Assembly: GCA_964467925.1 (NCBI GenBank)
Contig: CAYXSX010000004.1
Coordinates: forward strand, 62,001 to 126,000
Direction of reading: 5' to 3'
Origin: CAYXSX01 sp964467925
GTDB taxonomy: Bacteria > Pseudomonadota > Alphaproteobacteria > Micavibrionales > Micavibrionaceae
Length of the DNA: 64,000 nucleotides
Shown here in pieces: positions 9,973-17,494 of the stretch (position 1 is its first letter; the number at the start of each line of letters is the position of its first letter). The translations under genes and the position numbers were made by a program. Under the pieces are notes generated by a model. The model saw nothing but the letters and a program-made list of their open reading frames with translations. It was not told the DNA's origin and did not search any database.

Positions 9973-10035
9973 GGATGATCAGATAATCGGATGATCAGAA
10001 TATCAGAATTTCGCCTTCCGATCATCTGATAATCC
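9973..10035. repeat. GATC-rich palindromic repeat between clpS and clpA
   Basis: Arms ggatgatcagataatcgg (9973-9990) and ccgatcatctgataatcc (10018-10035) are inverted copies matching at 16 of 18 positions. The word atcagatgatcggaaggcg read from its complement is repeated at 50202-50220, inside the start of engB. It fills almost the whole gap between the clpS stop and the clpA start. Confidence 0.75.
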
Positions 10036-10036
10036 G

Positions 10037-10477
10037 CTACTCCTTCTCCATCGTGCATTGAAGGGGTTGTTCGTTCGCGCGGGCGAAATCCATGACTTGG
10101 GCCACTTTGGTTTCGGCGACTTCGAAGGTAAAGAGGCCGCAAACGCCAACACCGCGGCGGTGCACGTGAAGCATGATGTCGGTCGCTTCGTTACGGGTTT
10201 TGGAGAAAAAACGCTCCAGCACATGGACGACGAATTCCATCGGCGTATAATCGTCGTTCAGGATCAAAACCTTATAAAGCGCGGGTTTTTTGGTCTTGGG
10301 CCGGGTTTTAAGCATGACGCCTGTCTCCGGCGCGCCTTCCTCGCGGGCCGGGCCCTCGCCGGGATTATGCGGCGGGGAATCATAGCCCGGATCATCGAAA
10401 TCCGGATCTTCGTCGTCCGCCCTGACTTCCTGCGTTTTCATCAAATCTTTCATTGTTTCAATGACCGGCATGGCCAT
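10037..10477 (-). CDS. clpS: ATP-dependent Clp protease adaptor ClpS
   Basis: 146 residues. The C-terminal 85 are a canonical ClpS domain: [24 protein letters not shown] supplies the N-degron pocket Asn/Asp/Met residues, followed by [23 protein letters not shown]. The N-terminal 60 residues are acidic and Pro-rich and probably disordered; in ClpS the N-terminal tail is what engages ClpA. Upstream of clpA on the same strand, so likely co-expressed, although a palindromic repeat sits between them. Start at 10477 is preceded by GAGG at suitable spacing. Confidence 0.96.
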   Translation of the reverse strand: MAMPVIETMKDLMKTQEVRADDEDPDFDDPGYDSPPHNPGEGPAREEGAPETGVMLKTRPKTKKPALYKVLILNDDYTPMEFVVHVLERFFSKTRNEATDIMLHVHRRGVGVCGLFTFEVAETKVAQVMDFARANEQPLQCTMEKE

Positions 10478-10562
10478 GCTCCGTTATCCTCATTTCAATG
10501 AAATAGGCTCTTGTTTCATTCTATCAATTCCTGCCCTTTGGAATCAAGATATATGCCAAAGC

Positions 10563-10592
10563 AAAAGCCCCGATCGCATGACCGGGGCTTTT
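10563..10592 (-). terminator. Intrinsic terminator after the phasin gene
   Basis: Stem aaaagccccg / cggggctttt around a ten-base loop, with T runs on either strand. It lies 26 bases past the phasin stop and upstream of clpS, so it would end phasin transcripts. Confidence 0.8.
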
Positions 10593-10618
10593 ATATTGTG
10601 TGGCTACAAAACGGCGGC

Positions 10619-11530
10619 TTAAGCGGCCATTTTCTTGTTGGCTTTGTTCATTGCCTTGTTCATCTGCGCGTTCAGAGGCTCGGCCGCTTCGGTCATCAGC
10701 TTAACGCTCATTTCAGAGATTTTTGTCGTGTTCTGAACGAAATCATCAAAGCTGGCTTGTGCCATTTTGCTTTGTGTTTCCGCGAACTCGTTGATTGTCT
10801 TGCTACTCAACGCAGTTTTGGCAAGCTCGGCCTGCTTTTCCGCAGCGCTTTGAGTCATAGCAATCGCCGCGCGGCTAAGCTCTTCAAAGCCCTTGGCAAA
10901 CAGTGCGCCGAATTTCATGAAGGCGTCCATGTTCTCACGGCCCATCACGGCTGCCTCTTGCGTCATTTTGTCGAATTGTGCAGTAGATTGGTTCATCATC
11001 GTCTCCATCGTTGGGTTAGTGGCGAAAGACATACTCTGTTTGAATATCTCTTCCATATTAGGCATTTTCGGCATTGAAAATGCTGTAAAACTTGTAGCTT
11101 TGGCGGCCTTCTTAGCCGTTTCGTTCATTGTACGCGTAGCGGCCTTTTGCGAGGCTGCCGCTTTTTTAACAGACTTTTTGGTGGCCTTGGCTGTAATAGA
11201 TTTTGCCGCCTTGCGGGCCGACGCGGTTTTCTTTGCCTTTACAGAAGAAGCAGGTTTTGGTGCTTTCTGTGGTTGTTCTTGTTTAGCTTGGGGTGCAGTT
11301 TCGGTCTTGTCCTGATCAGCGCCTTGCGCGGAAGAAGAGGCCGAATTTGTTGCGGCTGGCTGTTGAGGCTCCTTCGCTTCGTCTTTTTGGCCTTGAGCAG
11401 CAGCACTTTGCGCGGCTTTTTCTGCGCGCTCCGCACTGCTCGGCAATGCCGTCACATTAGCAGGTAATTTGGGAGCATCCTGCGTTTTTTGCTGCGCTTC
11501 CGGAGATTGGGACTGAGCATCGCTTGCCAT
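10619..11530 (-). CDS. Phasin-family protein with a histone-H1-like basic segment
   Basis: 303 residues in three parts. Residues 1-95 are low-complexity Ala/Gln/Ser/Glu. Residues about 95-145 are Lys/Ala-rich (SVKAKKTASARKAAKS ... ATKKSVKKAAASQKAA), like histone-H1 tails. From about 155 a Phasin_2-type amphipathic helical domain follows (FGALFAKGFEELSRAAIAM, then QAELAKTALSSKTINEFAETQ). Phasins coat polyhydroxyalkanoate granules; a basic AKKA-type segment joined to a phasin occurs in PhaF-like proteins, which tie granules to DNA. No PHA synthase is in this window. DNA binding is inferred from composition only. Confidence 0.75.
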   Translation of the reverse strand: MASDAQSQSPEAQQKTQDAPKLPANVTALPSSAERAEKAAQSAAAQGQKDEAKEPQQPAATNSASSSAQGADQDKTETAPQAKQEQPQKAPKPASSVKAKKTASARKAAKSITAKATKKSVKKAAASQKAATRTMNETAKKAAKATSFTAFSMPKMPNMEEIFKQSMSFATNPTMETMMNQSTAQFDKMTQEAAVMGRENMDAFMKFGALFAKGFEELSRAAIAMTQSAAEKQAELAKTALSSKTINEFAETQSKMAQASFDDFVQNTTKISEMSVKLMTEAAEPLNAQMNKAMNKANKKMAA

Positions 11531-11599
11531 GATTTATCCTTTTATTTTTCTGTATTTGTTTTAGCGGACCATTATTGCGCCGCACAAAATACTGCTCTG

Positions 11600-11645
11600 A
11601 AAGTACCAACTCTGCCGCACCGCGTCAAGTGGTTTTTGCATTGCA
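11600..11645 (-). promoter_or_regulatory. Candidate phasin promoter with TTGCATTGCA motif
   Basis: On the minus strand TTGACG (11628-11623) and TACTTT (11605-11600) are spaced 17 bases, a fair sigma-70 -35 and a weak -10. Just upstream lies ttgcattgca (11636-11645), a TGCA repeat of the kind bound by PhaR-type regulators at phasin promoters. The site assignment is tentative. Confidence 0.35.
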
Positions 11646-11781
11646 CAATCATTTCAATAACCTATCCAGATAACGATTTCATACCCCTGTAGGTAAAAAT
11701 TCGGGTCCGGATTCAGTGCGTGCTTCGTCATAAGAAGATTCGACAAATTGGGGAAAAAAAGGTAATCTATAAAAAGAGTGT

Positions 11782-11811
11782 TTGGTGCGTTCGAAGTGTC
11801 CCACCTATAAT
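11782..11811 (+). promoter_or_regulatory. Candidate promoter for the D-Ala-D-Ala carboxypeptidase gene
   Basis: A perfect TATAAT (11806-11811) lies 43 bases before the ATG, with TTGGTG 18 bases upstream of it. The 11531-11854 gap between the divergent phasin and carboxypeptidase genes holds this and the opposite-facing promoter; nothing else was recognised in it. Confidence 0.45.
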
Positions 11812-11854
11812 CAAAAGCAACCACAACCCCTAAGATTTGCGAGAGCCTTTTCCT

Positions 11855-13330
11855 ATGACTCCACAAACCGCGCACCGTGTTTCGTTCCTTCAAAAACAAG
11901 GGTGGAAACTCGGTCTGTGGCTGGGCGTTCTGGCGTGCGTTCTTATTATTTCAGGCGTTCGTCCGGCTGCGGCGGCTGAAAATCCCCGTTATGCTTCTAT
12001 TGTAATGGACGCTGATACGGGCATGATTCTTTACCAAAGCAATGCGAATAAAAGCCTCCATCCCGCTTCCCTTACCAAAGTCATGACACTGATCATGTTA
12101 TTCGATGCCATCGAGCAAGGGGACGTTTCCTTGTGGGACCGCATTACAATTTCCCGCCATGCCGCGAGCATGCAACCCAGCAAGCTTGATCTTCCCGCCG
12201 GGTCGTCCATTCGCGTGCGTGATGCCATTTTCGCGCTGGTTACAAAATCGGCCAATGATATCGCTGTGGCCGTAGCCGAACATCTGGGCGGCACAGAAGA
12301 GCATTTCGCGCAGATGATGACCGCCCGGGCGCAGGATTTCGATATGACCCGCACGCGGTTCCGTAACGCTTCGGGCCTGCATGATCCCCGCCAGATCACC
12401 ACAGCGCGCGATATGGCGAAAATGTCGCGGATTTTAATTACCCAATACAGCCAGCATTACACCTATTTCTCCAAGCGCAGCTTTACCTATCGCGGCAAAA
12501 CATATCAAAACCACAATAAGCTGTTGGGCAAATATCCCGGCATGGACGGACTGAAAACAGGCTATATCCAGCCCTCAGGCTTTAATCTTATTGCCTCTGC
12601 CGTCCAAAATAACCACCGCCTGATCGGAGTCGTATTCGGCGGGCGCAGCTCGGCCTCGCGTAATGCCCATATGGTACAGCTTCTGGATAACGGCTTCAGC
12701 AAGCTTGGCGAAGTGCAGGTTGCCAATGCGCAAACACCTGTTCCGGCGCGCAAACCGGGTATCCTGATGGCTTATGCACATTTAAACGAGCTTAACCCCG
12801 TTACCACGCAAACGCCCCAGACCGTGGCGGCCAACCAACGCTGGCAAGAGCTAAACGAAGCCATGCAAAACGGCATGTTCGGCGAAATGATCGGCGAAGG
12901 GGACTTCGATCCCGCCAGTTCACGCCGCATTGAAACAGGCCTGATGGCGATTTCCGCGCACCGCGAACAACAGCAGGGTGGTTTCTTCAAAAAGGCGCTT
13001 GCTAAGGCAACCAGTTCAAACCCGCTCAAACTGGCCGCTTTTTCCTCTAATGATAACGAGCGCCCTGTAATTGACGCCCCCATCACCCCCGAAGGCTGGG
13101 CGATCCAGATCGGCGCGTTCAAGGGGCGCAACAAAATCGATCAGGCCATCAAGGAGGCTTTCCTGACCCTGCCCGAGGATTTAAGCCATTCCAATCCAGT
13201 CATCGTACCGCTTAAAACCTCCAGCGGCTGGGTATTCCGCGGTCGGCTGACAGGCTACACCAAAGAGCAAGCGATGCGGGCCTGTAAACTGATTCAGGAA
13301 TGTATGCCGATCGCTCCCAGCGCAAGGTAA
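11855..13330 (+). CDS. D-alanyl-D-alanine carboxypeptidase with C-terminal SPOR domain
   Basis: 491 residues from the ATG at 11855; an upstream in-frame TTG at 11837 is less likely. A hydrophobic signal segment ends RPAAAAEN. The penicillin-binding fold has SLTK (Ser72/Lys75), SAND and DGLKTGY, the three active-site motifs of PBP5/6-type (peptidase S11) enzymes that remove the terminal D-Ala from peptidoglycan stems in the periplasm. The last 80 residues (GWAIQIGAFKGRNKIDQA ... GWVFRGRLTGYTKEQA) form a SPOR domain, which binds denuded septal glycan and so should bring it to the division site. A linker of about 150 residues joins them. Confidence 0.93.
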   Translation: MTPQTAHRVSFLQKQGWKLGLWLGVLACVLIISGVRPAAAAENPRYASIVMDADTGMILYQSNANKSLHPASLTKVMTLIMLFDAIEQGDVSLWDRITISRHAASMQPSKLDLPAGSSIRVRDAIFALVTKSANDIAVAVAEHLGGTEEHFAQMMTARAQDFDMTRTRFRNASGLHDPRQITTARDMAKMSRILITQYSQHYTYFSKRSFTYRGKTYQNHNKLLGKYPGMDGLKTGYIQPSGFNLIASAVQNNHRLIGVVFGGRSSASRNAHMVQLLDNGFSKLGEVQVANAQTPVPARKPGILMAYAHLNELNPVTTQTPQTVAANQRWQELNEAMQNGMFGEMIGEGDFDPASSRRIETGLMAISAHREQQQGGFFKKALAKATSSNPLKLAAFSSNDNERPVIDAPITPEGWAIQIGAFKGRNKIDQAIKEAFLTLPEDLSHSNPVIVPLKTSSGWVFRGRLTGYTKEQAMRACKLIQECMPIAPSAR

Positions 13331-13353
13331 TCTTATTTCTAAGGCGTCTTACC

Positions 13354-14091
13354 ATGAAATTTTCCTCTTATCCCGTTTCAGAACCACGCCGGAACGAACA
13401 GGGTAACGTGCTCTTCATGATTTTGATCGCTGTGGCTCTGATTGGCCTTCTCAGCGCCGCGATCATGAACGGCGGCAATACCGACAGTGCCAATATCGAC
13501 GATGAATCCCTTCTGATCAAGGCAACCGAGGTCCAGCGTTATGCCTCCGAACTGGAACGGGGTGTGACCTATATCGTCGGCCAGAACGGCAAAAGCGAGA
13601 ACGATATCCGTTTTGCTCATCCTGACAATAATTCCGAATACGGCAACCTCAATCTTGATCCCGATCCGTCCGATCAGGTGTTTCATCGTGACGGCGGCGG
13701 GGCGAGTTACCGCCTTCCTCCCTCCGGCGTAAATGACGGCAGTCCGTGGGAGTTTTACGGCGGCACCGCTATTCCGGGTGCGGGCTCGAACCGCGCGGAG
13801 CTTGTCGCCGTCCTGCCCAACGTGACGCAGCAATTTTGCACCCTGATCAACAAGGTAAACGGCCAGACGGACACCCAGCCCCTTGATACGGGCGCGGGTG
13901 CCGCTTCCGGCGGGAGCCCCGGCGAATGTATCAATATCGGAACATTAGGACGGTTTGATGACTCTCAGCAATTTTACACGACAACTAATACGCTGGACGT
14001 AAACAGCTTCACGCAAGTTCCGGCCCTGCAGGCCTGCGTTCAGTGCTCCAGCGGCTCCTATCACTTCTATCACGTGCTTTTGACGCGTTAG
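13354..14091 (+). CDS. Pseudopilin-like single-pass protein with FHxDGGG motif
   Basis: 245 residues from the ATG at 13354, 23 bases after the carboxypeptidase stop. A short polar tail (RRNEQGN) precedes one hydrophobic helix (VLFMILIAVALIGLLSAAIM), and the rest is extracytoplasmic, with Cys pairs and QVFHRDGGGASY in the middle and ACVQCSSGSYHFYHVLL at the end. The same plan, FHPDGGG motif, IN-K-V segment and Cys-x-x-Cys ... FY ending occur in the protein at 50866-51561, so the two are paralogs. The N-terminus lacks the strict GFTLIE signature, so processing by prepilin peptidase is not certain. Function unknown. Confidence 0.6.
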   Translation: MKFSSYPVSEPRRNEQGNVLFMILIAVALIGLLSAAIMNGGNTDSANIDDESLLIKATEVQRYASELERGVTYIVGQNGKSENDIRFAHPDNNSEYGNLNLDPDPSDQVFHRDGGGASYRLPPSGVNDGSPWEFYGGTAIPGAGSNRAELVAVLPNVTQQFCTLINKVNGQTDTQPLDTGAGAASGGSPGECINIGTLGRFDDSQQFYTTTNTLDVNSFTQVPALQACVQCSSGSYHFYHVLLTR

Positions 14092-14096
14092 TTAAA

Positions 14097-14678
14097 TTAT
14101 TCCGGAATTTTGAAAATCCGCGGGCGCGGCTCGGAAAGATCGGCAATCTGCCCGCTCATGGGGAAGCTGTAATTAAACGCCCCCACGACGCGCCCCGAAT
14201 CCGTATCGACCATGCGCAAATTGATCAAAAGATCGTTCCCATCGCGTGTATAGGTACCGTTTAAAAGCACCGTCGAGGGGGTGCGCCCGGCGAATTTCAG
14301 ATCATGCCCCTTTTTATCAAACGGGCCCAGCGGCGTGGGGCTGTCCTCGTCCTCTACAGCTGTCAGATCGACATTATAACCAAGCTGGGAGAACCGCACG
14401 CCCACTTGCTGCGGGATGATCTTGCCAATCCGGGATGTGATATTGGGCTCGTAAGCCTCGCCCAACGGGCTGACTTTGATAATCGTCTGGTCCTTGATGA
14501 AGGTGCGCGCCTGATGCGCCAGGAAATCAGCAGCGGCGTAGTTTTTCTCGGACATATTGACGTCTTCGTACTGGAAAATACCGTGGGCCGCGCTGTCCAT
14601 AAGCGCCAAAGAGCAGCCGCCAAGAAGGAGCGGGGCCAGTGTAACGGCGGCAAGAATAGTAAGATGCTTCTTTTTCAT
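14097..14678 (-). CDS. FlgO-like outer-membrane lipoprotein
   Basis: 193 residues with a lipobox (LAPLLLGGC, Cys at about 21). The mature part fits the FlgO domain: an ADFLAHQART helix, SPLGEAYEPNITSRIGKIIPQQ, a GYNVDL strand, then VLLNGTYTRDGNDLLINLRMVDTDSGRVVGAF, which matches the family pattern of a LxGTY segment followed by NxRLVD and a sGrV turn. FlgO is a lipoprotein tied to flagellar function in Vibrio, but FlgO-domain proteins also occur away from flagella and no flagellar gene is in this window. It follows the lipoprotein at 14686 by 7 bases, as one operon. Confidence 0.65.
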   Translation of the reverse strand: MKKKHLTILAAVTLAPLLLGGCSLALMDSAAHGIFQYEDVNMSEKNYAAADFLAHQARTFIKDQTIIKVSPLGEAYEPNITSRIGKIIPQQVGVRFSQLGYNVDLTAVEDEDSPTPLGPFDKKGHDLKFAGRTPSTVLLNGTYTRDGNDLLINLRMVDTDSGRVVGAFNYSFPMSGQIADLSEPRPRIFKIPE

Positions 14679-14685
14679 GGTCTAA

Positions 14686-15312
14686 TTACCGTTGCGGCTT
14701 GCCGATGATGTCGTCATAAAATCTAAGCGCGAATTTATCGTTATCAAAACCGTAGGCCGTAACGTCATGAACGCTGCGCGCTACACCGATAATGCCCTGA
14801 TTATCAAACAGCGTCAGGGAAAGAGCCAGCGGGCGGTGAGGTTTCCGGTCGGGCGCAGGGGCCTCGATATCGGAATTCAGGCGGTAGTGATTGGCGGTAT
14901 CGCCCGCTTGCGGCGCTTCCTTGGCTTCGAACCGCATTCCCAGCGAAAAGGCGGGAGAGGCGCTCAGCACATAACCGCGTTTCATCAACTCCTCGCGCAG
15001 CACAAACTCCATGCTCAGCTCGAACGGATCGGCTTTGGTGTCCAGAGGCTCCAGATAAACCGAATCGGTATTTAATTTATATTCGCGCTGTACCTGCCCG
15101 ATCAAATCACCGGCAATCTCGCGCAAATTGGCCAGAATTTCGGCGTTTTTCTCCGCGCTGTATTCATAGCCCAGCGTATAATATTCGGGCCCCGGCGCCG
15201 ATCTGAATTCCTTGCGGTGATGAGCGTAACCAGTGGGAAGGCCGTTGGGCTCATCGAAACGGGAACACCCCGCCAATAGGACCAGAATAAGCAAAGAGGG
15301 AATAAGGCGCAT
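14686..15312 (-). CDS. Lipoprotein of unknown function
   Basis: 208 residues from the ATG at 15312, chosen because it opens directly into a lipoprotein signal (MRLIPSLLILVLLAGC). The mature region has alternating helix and strand, with LREIAGDLIGQVQREYKL and SLTLFDNQGIIGVARSVHDVTAYGFDND. The overall plan, a helix followed by strands that may contact peptidoglycan or another lipoprotein, recalls the FlgO-like neighbour it is co-transcribed with, but no family could be named. Probably outer-membrane, periplasm-facing. Confidence 0.6.
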   Translation of the reverse strand: MRLIPSLLILVLLAGCSRFDEPNGLPTGYAHHRKEFRSAPGPEYYTLGYEYSAEKNAEILANLREIAGDLIGQVQREYKLNTDSVYLEPLDTKADPFELSMEFVLREELMKRGYVLSASPAFSLGMRFEAKEAPQAGDTANHYRLNSDIEAPAPDRKPHRPLALSLTLFDNQGIIGVARSVHDVTAYGFDNDKFALRFYDDIIGKPQR

Positions 15313-15430
15313 AGCAATCTCGCTTGAATGAAGGGCGCGGGAAGGGCGGCCCGAATTAATATCACATGCGATTCTACCAACTCTTGCGCGCTTGGTACAG
15401 CCCTTGAAATCCGGCACGGCTTAAACGCGT

Positions 15431-15652
15431 CTATACGCTCTGCTGTGCCTTTTGCCGCCCGGCCTCGGACAGCCAGCACATAGGCTTTACCCGCGTATCG
15501 AGCGGGCGCAAATTGTTCATCACCAGATCACCGCACCGCAGCGCGTTTTGCACCGCCTTGCGGCCATAGGTGCGGTAGGCGGCCTCCAGATCCTGCGCGC
15601 CTGCCGTTCCCCCGAAATAAACCTCCAGAAGCAAAAAATCCGATAGTATCAT
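15431..15652 (-). CDS. Small protein behind a Fur-like box
   Basis: 73 residues from the ATG at 15652, chosen because it has a GGGGAGG ribosome site directly upstream; an ATG at 15703 would read through the leader hairpin. Visible parts are a helical start (ILSDFLLLEVYFG), AYRTYGRKAVQNALRCGDLVM, and CWLSEAGRQKAQ. The last resembles the wing and LTEAGR turn of small winged-helix proteins, so a DNA-binding role is possible but unproven. The Fur-like site at 15711-15725 suggests iron control. Confidence 0.55.
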   Translation of the reverse strand: MILSDFLLLEVYFGGTAGAQDLEAAYRTYGRKAVQNALRCGDLVMNNLRPLDTRVKPMCWLSEAGRQKAQQSV

Positions 15653-15679
15653 TTCCTCCCCTAAACTTTTTGAAAACAG

Positions 15680-15700
15680 GAGCGGGCAGAAATCCCGCTC
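15680..15700 (-). other. Leader hairpin of the Fur-box small gene
   Basis: A perfect seven-base-pair stem gagcggg / cccgctc with a seven-base loop lies between the Fur-like box and the ribosome site. No T run follows on the minus strand, so it is not a terminator; it may stabilise or regulate the leader RNA. Confidence 0.4.
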
Positions 15701-15710
15701 CAAACGATAT

Positions 15711-15725
15711 TGATAATCATTCTCA
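15711..15725. promoter_or_regulatory. Fur-like box
   Basis: tgataatcattctca matches the 7-1-7 Fur pattern TGATAAT-n-ATTATCA at 13 of 14 positions. It lies 59 bases upstream of the small gene at 15652. Which regulator (Fur, Mur or another) reads it cannot be told from here. Confidence 0.65.
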
Positions 15726-15790
15726 ATTAAGGAGTGGGAAAAGTCAAGAAAGAGAAAACAGGATATGCACAGATGAAATTATATCCTGCT

Positions 15791-15860
15791 GTCATTCCAG
15801 CGAAAGCTGGAATCCATAGTGACTATATTACGAATGGATCCCTGCCTTCGCAGGGATGAC
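15791..15860. repeat. GTCAT...ATGAC palindromic element
   Basis: A 70-base element made of two short hairpins, gtcattccagcg...ctggaat and ccctgccttcgcaggg, ending gggatgac. It lies just past the hldE stop. Confidence 0.65.
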
Positions 15861-15880
15861 GAACAGTAAAACAATCTGTT

Positions 15881-17371
15881 CTAAGCCGCCTGCCCGCGTT
15901 TTTTGAGAGAATTGGTAGTGCTGTGGCCTTCCTGTGCCGGAATGATGACGACGCGCCCGCCTTGCGCCTTGACGCTCGGCGCTTCGGGAATCTGGTCGAG
16001 CGTATAATCGCCGCCCTTGAAATACAGATCAGGCTGCAAAGCCTCGACGAGCGCGCAGGCGGTGTTATCCACGCCCTCTTCCTCCGCCCCGAATAGCACG
16101 ACCAGATCGACAGCCGAAAGGGCCGCCAGCACGGCGGCGCGGCTGGCCTCGTCATGCACGGGACGGTCTTCGCCCTTTAATATCCGCACGGATTTATCGT
16201 GGTTAAGGCCGACAATCAGGCGGTCGCAACGCGCCTTGGCATCGGCCAGATAGCTGACATGGCCGAAATGCAAAATATCAAAACACCCGTTGGTAAGCCC
16301 CACGCTCAAACCGTTCGCCCGCCAGCGGGCCAGAATTTCGCATGCATGATCCAGATCGCAAATCCCGGCCAGCGCCCCGGTTTTAATCTTGTCTTCCTTC
16401 AGAGCCGCCTCCAACTCTTCGGCACGGATCGGCGCGGTGCCGACCTTGGTCACAGCAATGCTGCCCGCCATATTGGCAATAAGCGCCGCATCGTTCAGCG
16501 TAGCGCCGGAGGCGAGCGCGGCGGCCAGCGTGGCAATCACCGTATCGCCCGCACCGGAAACATCGAACACCTCTATATCCTTGCCACGCACGTGATAGGC
16601 TTCCGCCCCTTTGGCCACCACGGTAATCCCTTCCGCCGAACGCGTAGCAACTACCGCTTCAATGCCGCAAGCGTCGATAATTTGCTGCGCCGCCTTGATC
16701 ACCGCTTCGTCGCTGTTCAGCGCCGCGCCGCCGCAAGCCTCGCTCAGTTCCTTCTTGTTCGGGGTCACGGCGCTCGCGCCCTTATAGCGCGTGAAATCCT
16801 TGCCCTTGGGATCGACAATCACCGGAACGCCCGCCTTTTTCGCTAGGGCAATCACGCCCGAAATAACCGTATCGGTCAGCAAACCCTTGCCGTAATCGGA
16901 AAGAATCACCGCCTGCACCTTTGAAATCAGGGCCTTGGCATGATCCAAAAGCTGCTTTTCCAGCGCGGGGGTAAGCGCCGTGCTGCGGTCATAATCGGAG
17001 CGCAAAAGCTGCTGATGCCCGGCCAGAAAACGTGTTTTTACTGTGGTGGGGTGGGAAGAATCGGTCAAAAGCCCGCTCGTATCAATATCCAAGGCTTGCG
17101 CTTTTTCGCGGATAATGCGCCCGGTGCCGTCATCACCCACGGCGGCCAGCATGAAGCCCTTCGCTCCCAGCCCGGCCAGATTAGCCAGCGTATTGCCCGC
17201 TCCGCCCAGCATCGCGCTTTCGCGGGTAACGGAAAGCACGGGAACGGGGCTTTCGGGGGAAATGCGCTTGACCTCGCCATAGACGAAACGGTCCAGCATC
17301 ACATCGCCCACGACCATGATTTTCACGTCTTTCATGGCCGCTATAGCCGTTTTTGGGTCAAAATCGCTCAT
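15881..17371 (-). CDS. hldE: Bifunctional heptose-7-phosphate kinase / heptose-1-phosphate adenylyltransferase HldE
   Basis: 496 residues from the ATG at 17371; an ATG 45 bases upstream adds 15 non-conserved residues. The N-terminal two thirds are a PfkB/ribokinase-type kinase (MVVGDVMLDRFVYGEV, GGAGNTLANLAGLG, DVSGAGDTVIATLA), and the C-terminal part is a cytidylyltransferase-fold nucleotidyltransferase (LTNGCFDILHFGHVSYLADA). HldE makes ADP-D-glycero-beta-D-manno-heptose for the inner core of lipopolysaccharide, together with GmhA, GmhB and HldD, none of which is in this window. The fused form matches the usual HldE length. Confidence 0.96.
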   Translation of the reverse strand: MSDFDPKTAIAAMKDVKIMVVGDVMLDRFVYGEVKRISPESPVPVLSVTRESAMLGGAGNTLANLAGLGAKGFMLAAVGDDGTGRIIREKAQALDIDTSGLLTDSSHPTTVKTRFLAGHQQLLRSDYDRSTALTPALEKQLLDHAKALISKVQAVILSDYGKGLLTDTVISGVIALAKKAGVPVIVDPKGKDFTRYKGASAVTPNKKELSEACGGAALNSDEAVIKAAQQIIDACGIEAVVATRSAEGITVVAKGAEAYHVRGKDIEVFDVSGAGDTVIATLAAALASGATLNDAALIANMAGSIAVTKVGTAPIRAEELEAALKEDKIKTGALAGICDLDHACEILARWRANGLSVGLTNGCFDILHFGHVSYLADAKARCDRLIVGLNHDKSVRILKGEDRPVHDEASRAAVLAALSAVDLVVLFGAEEEGVDNTACALVEALQPDLYFKGGDYTLDQIPEAPSVKAQGGRVVIIPAQEGHSTTNSLKKRGQAA

Positions 17372-17494
17372 AAATGCCTGAATTGTTAACTTTTCGCCTC
17401 GTTTATGCCCTTTCATTAAGAATTCGTCAATCTTTCTAGGGTTTAATAGAGGTAAGAAAAAAAATAACCAAATCGGGAATCAAAGGGCATATTA

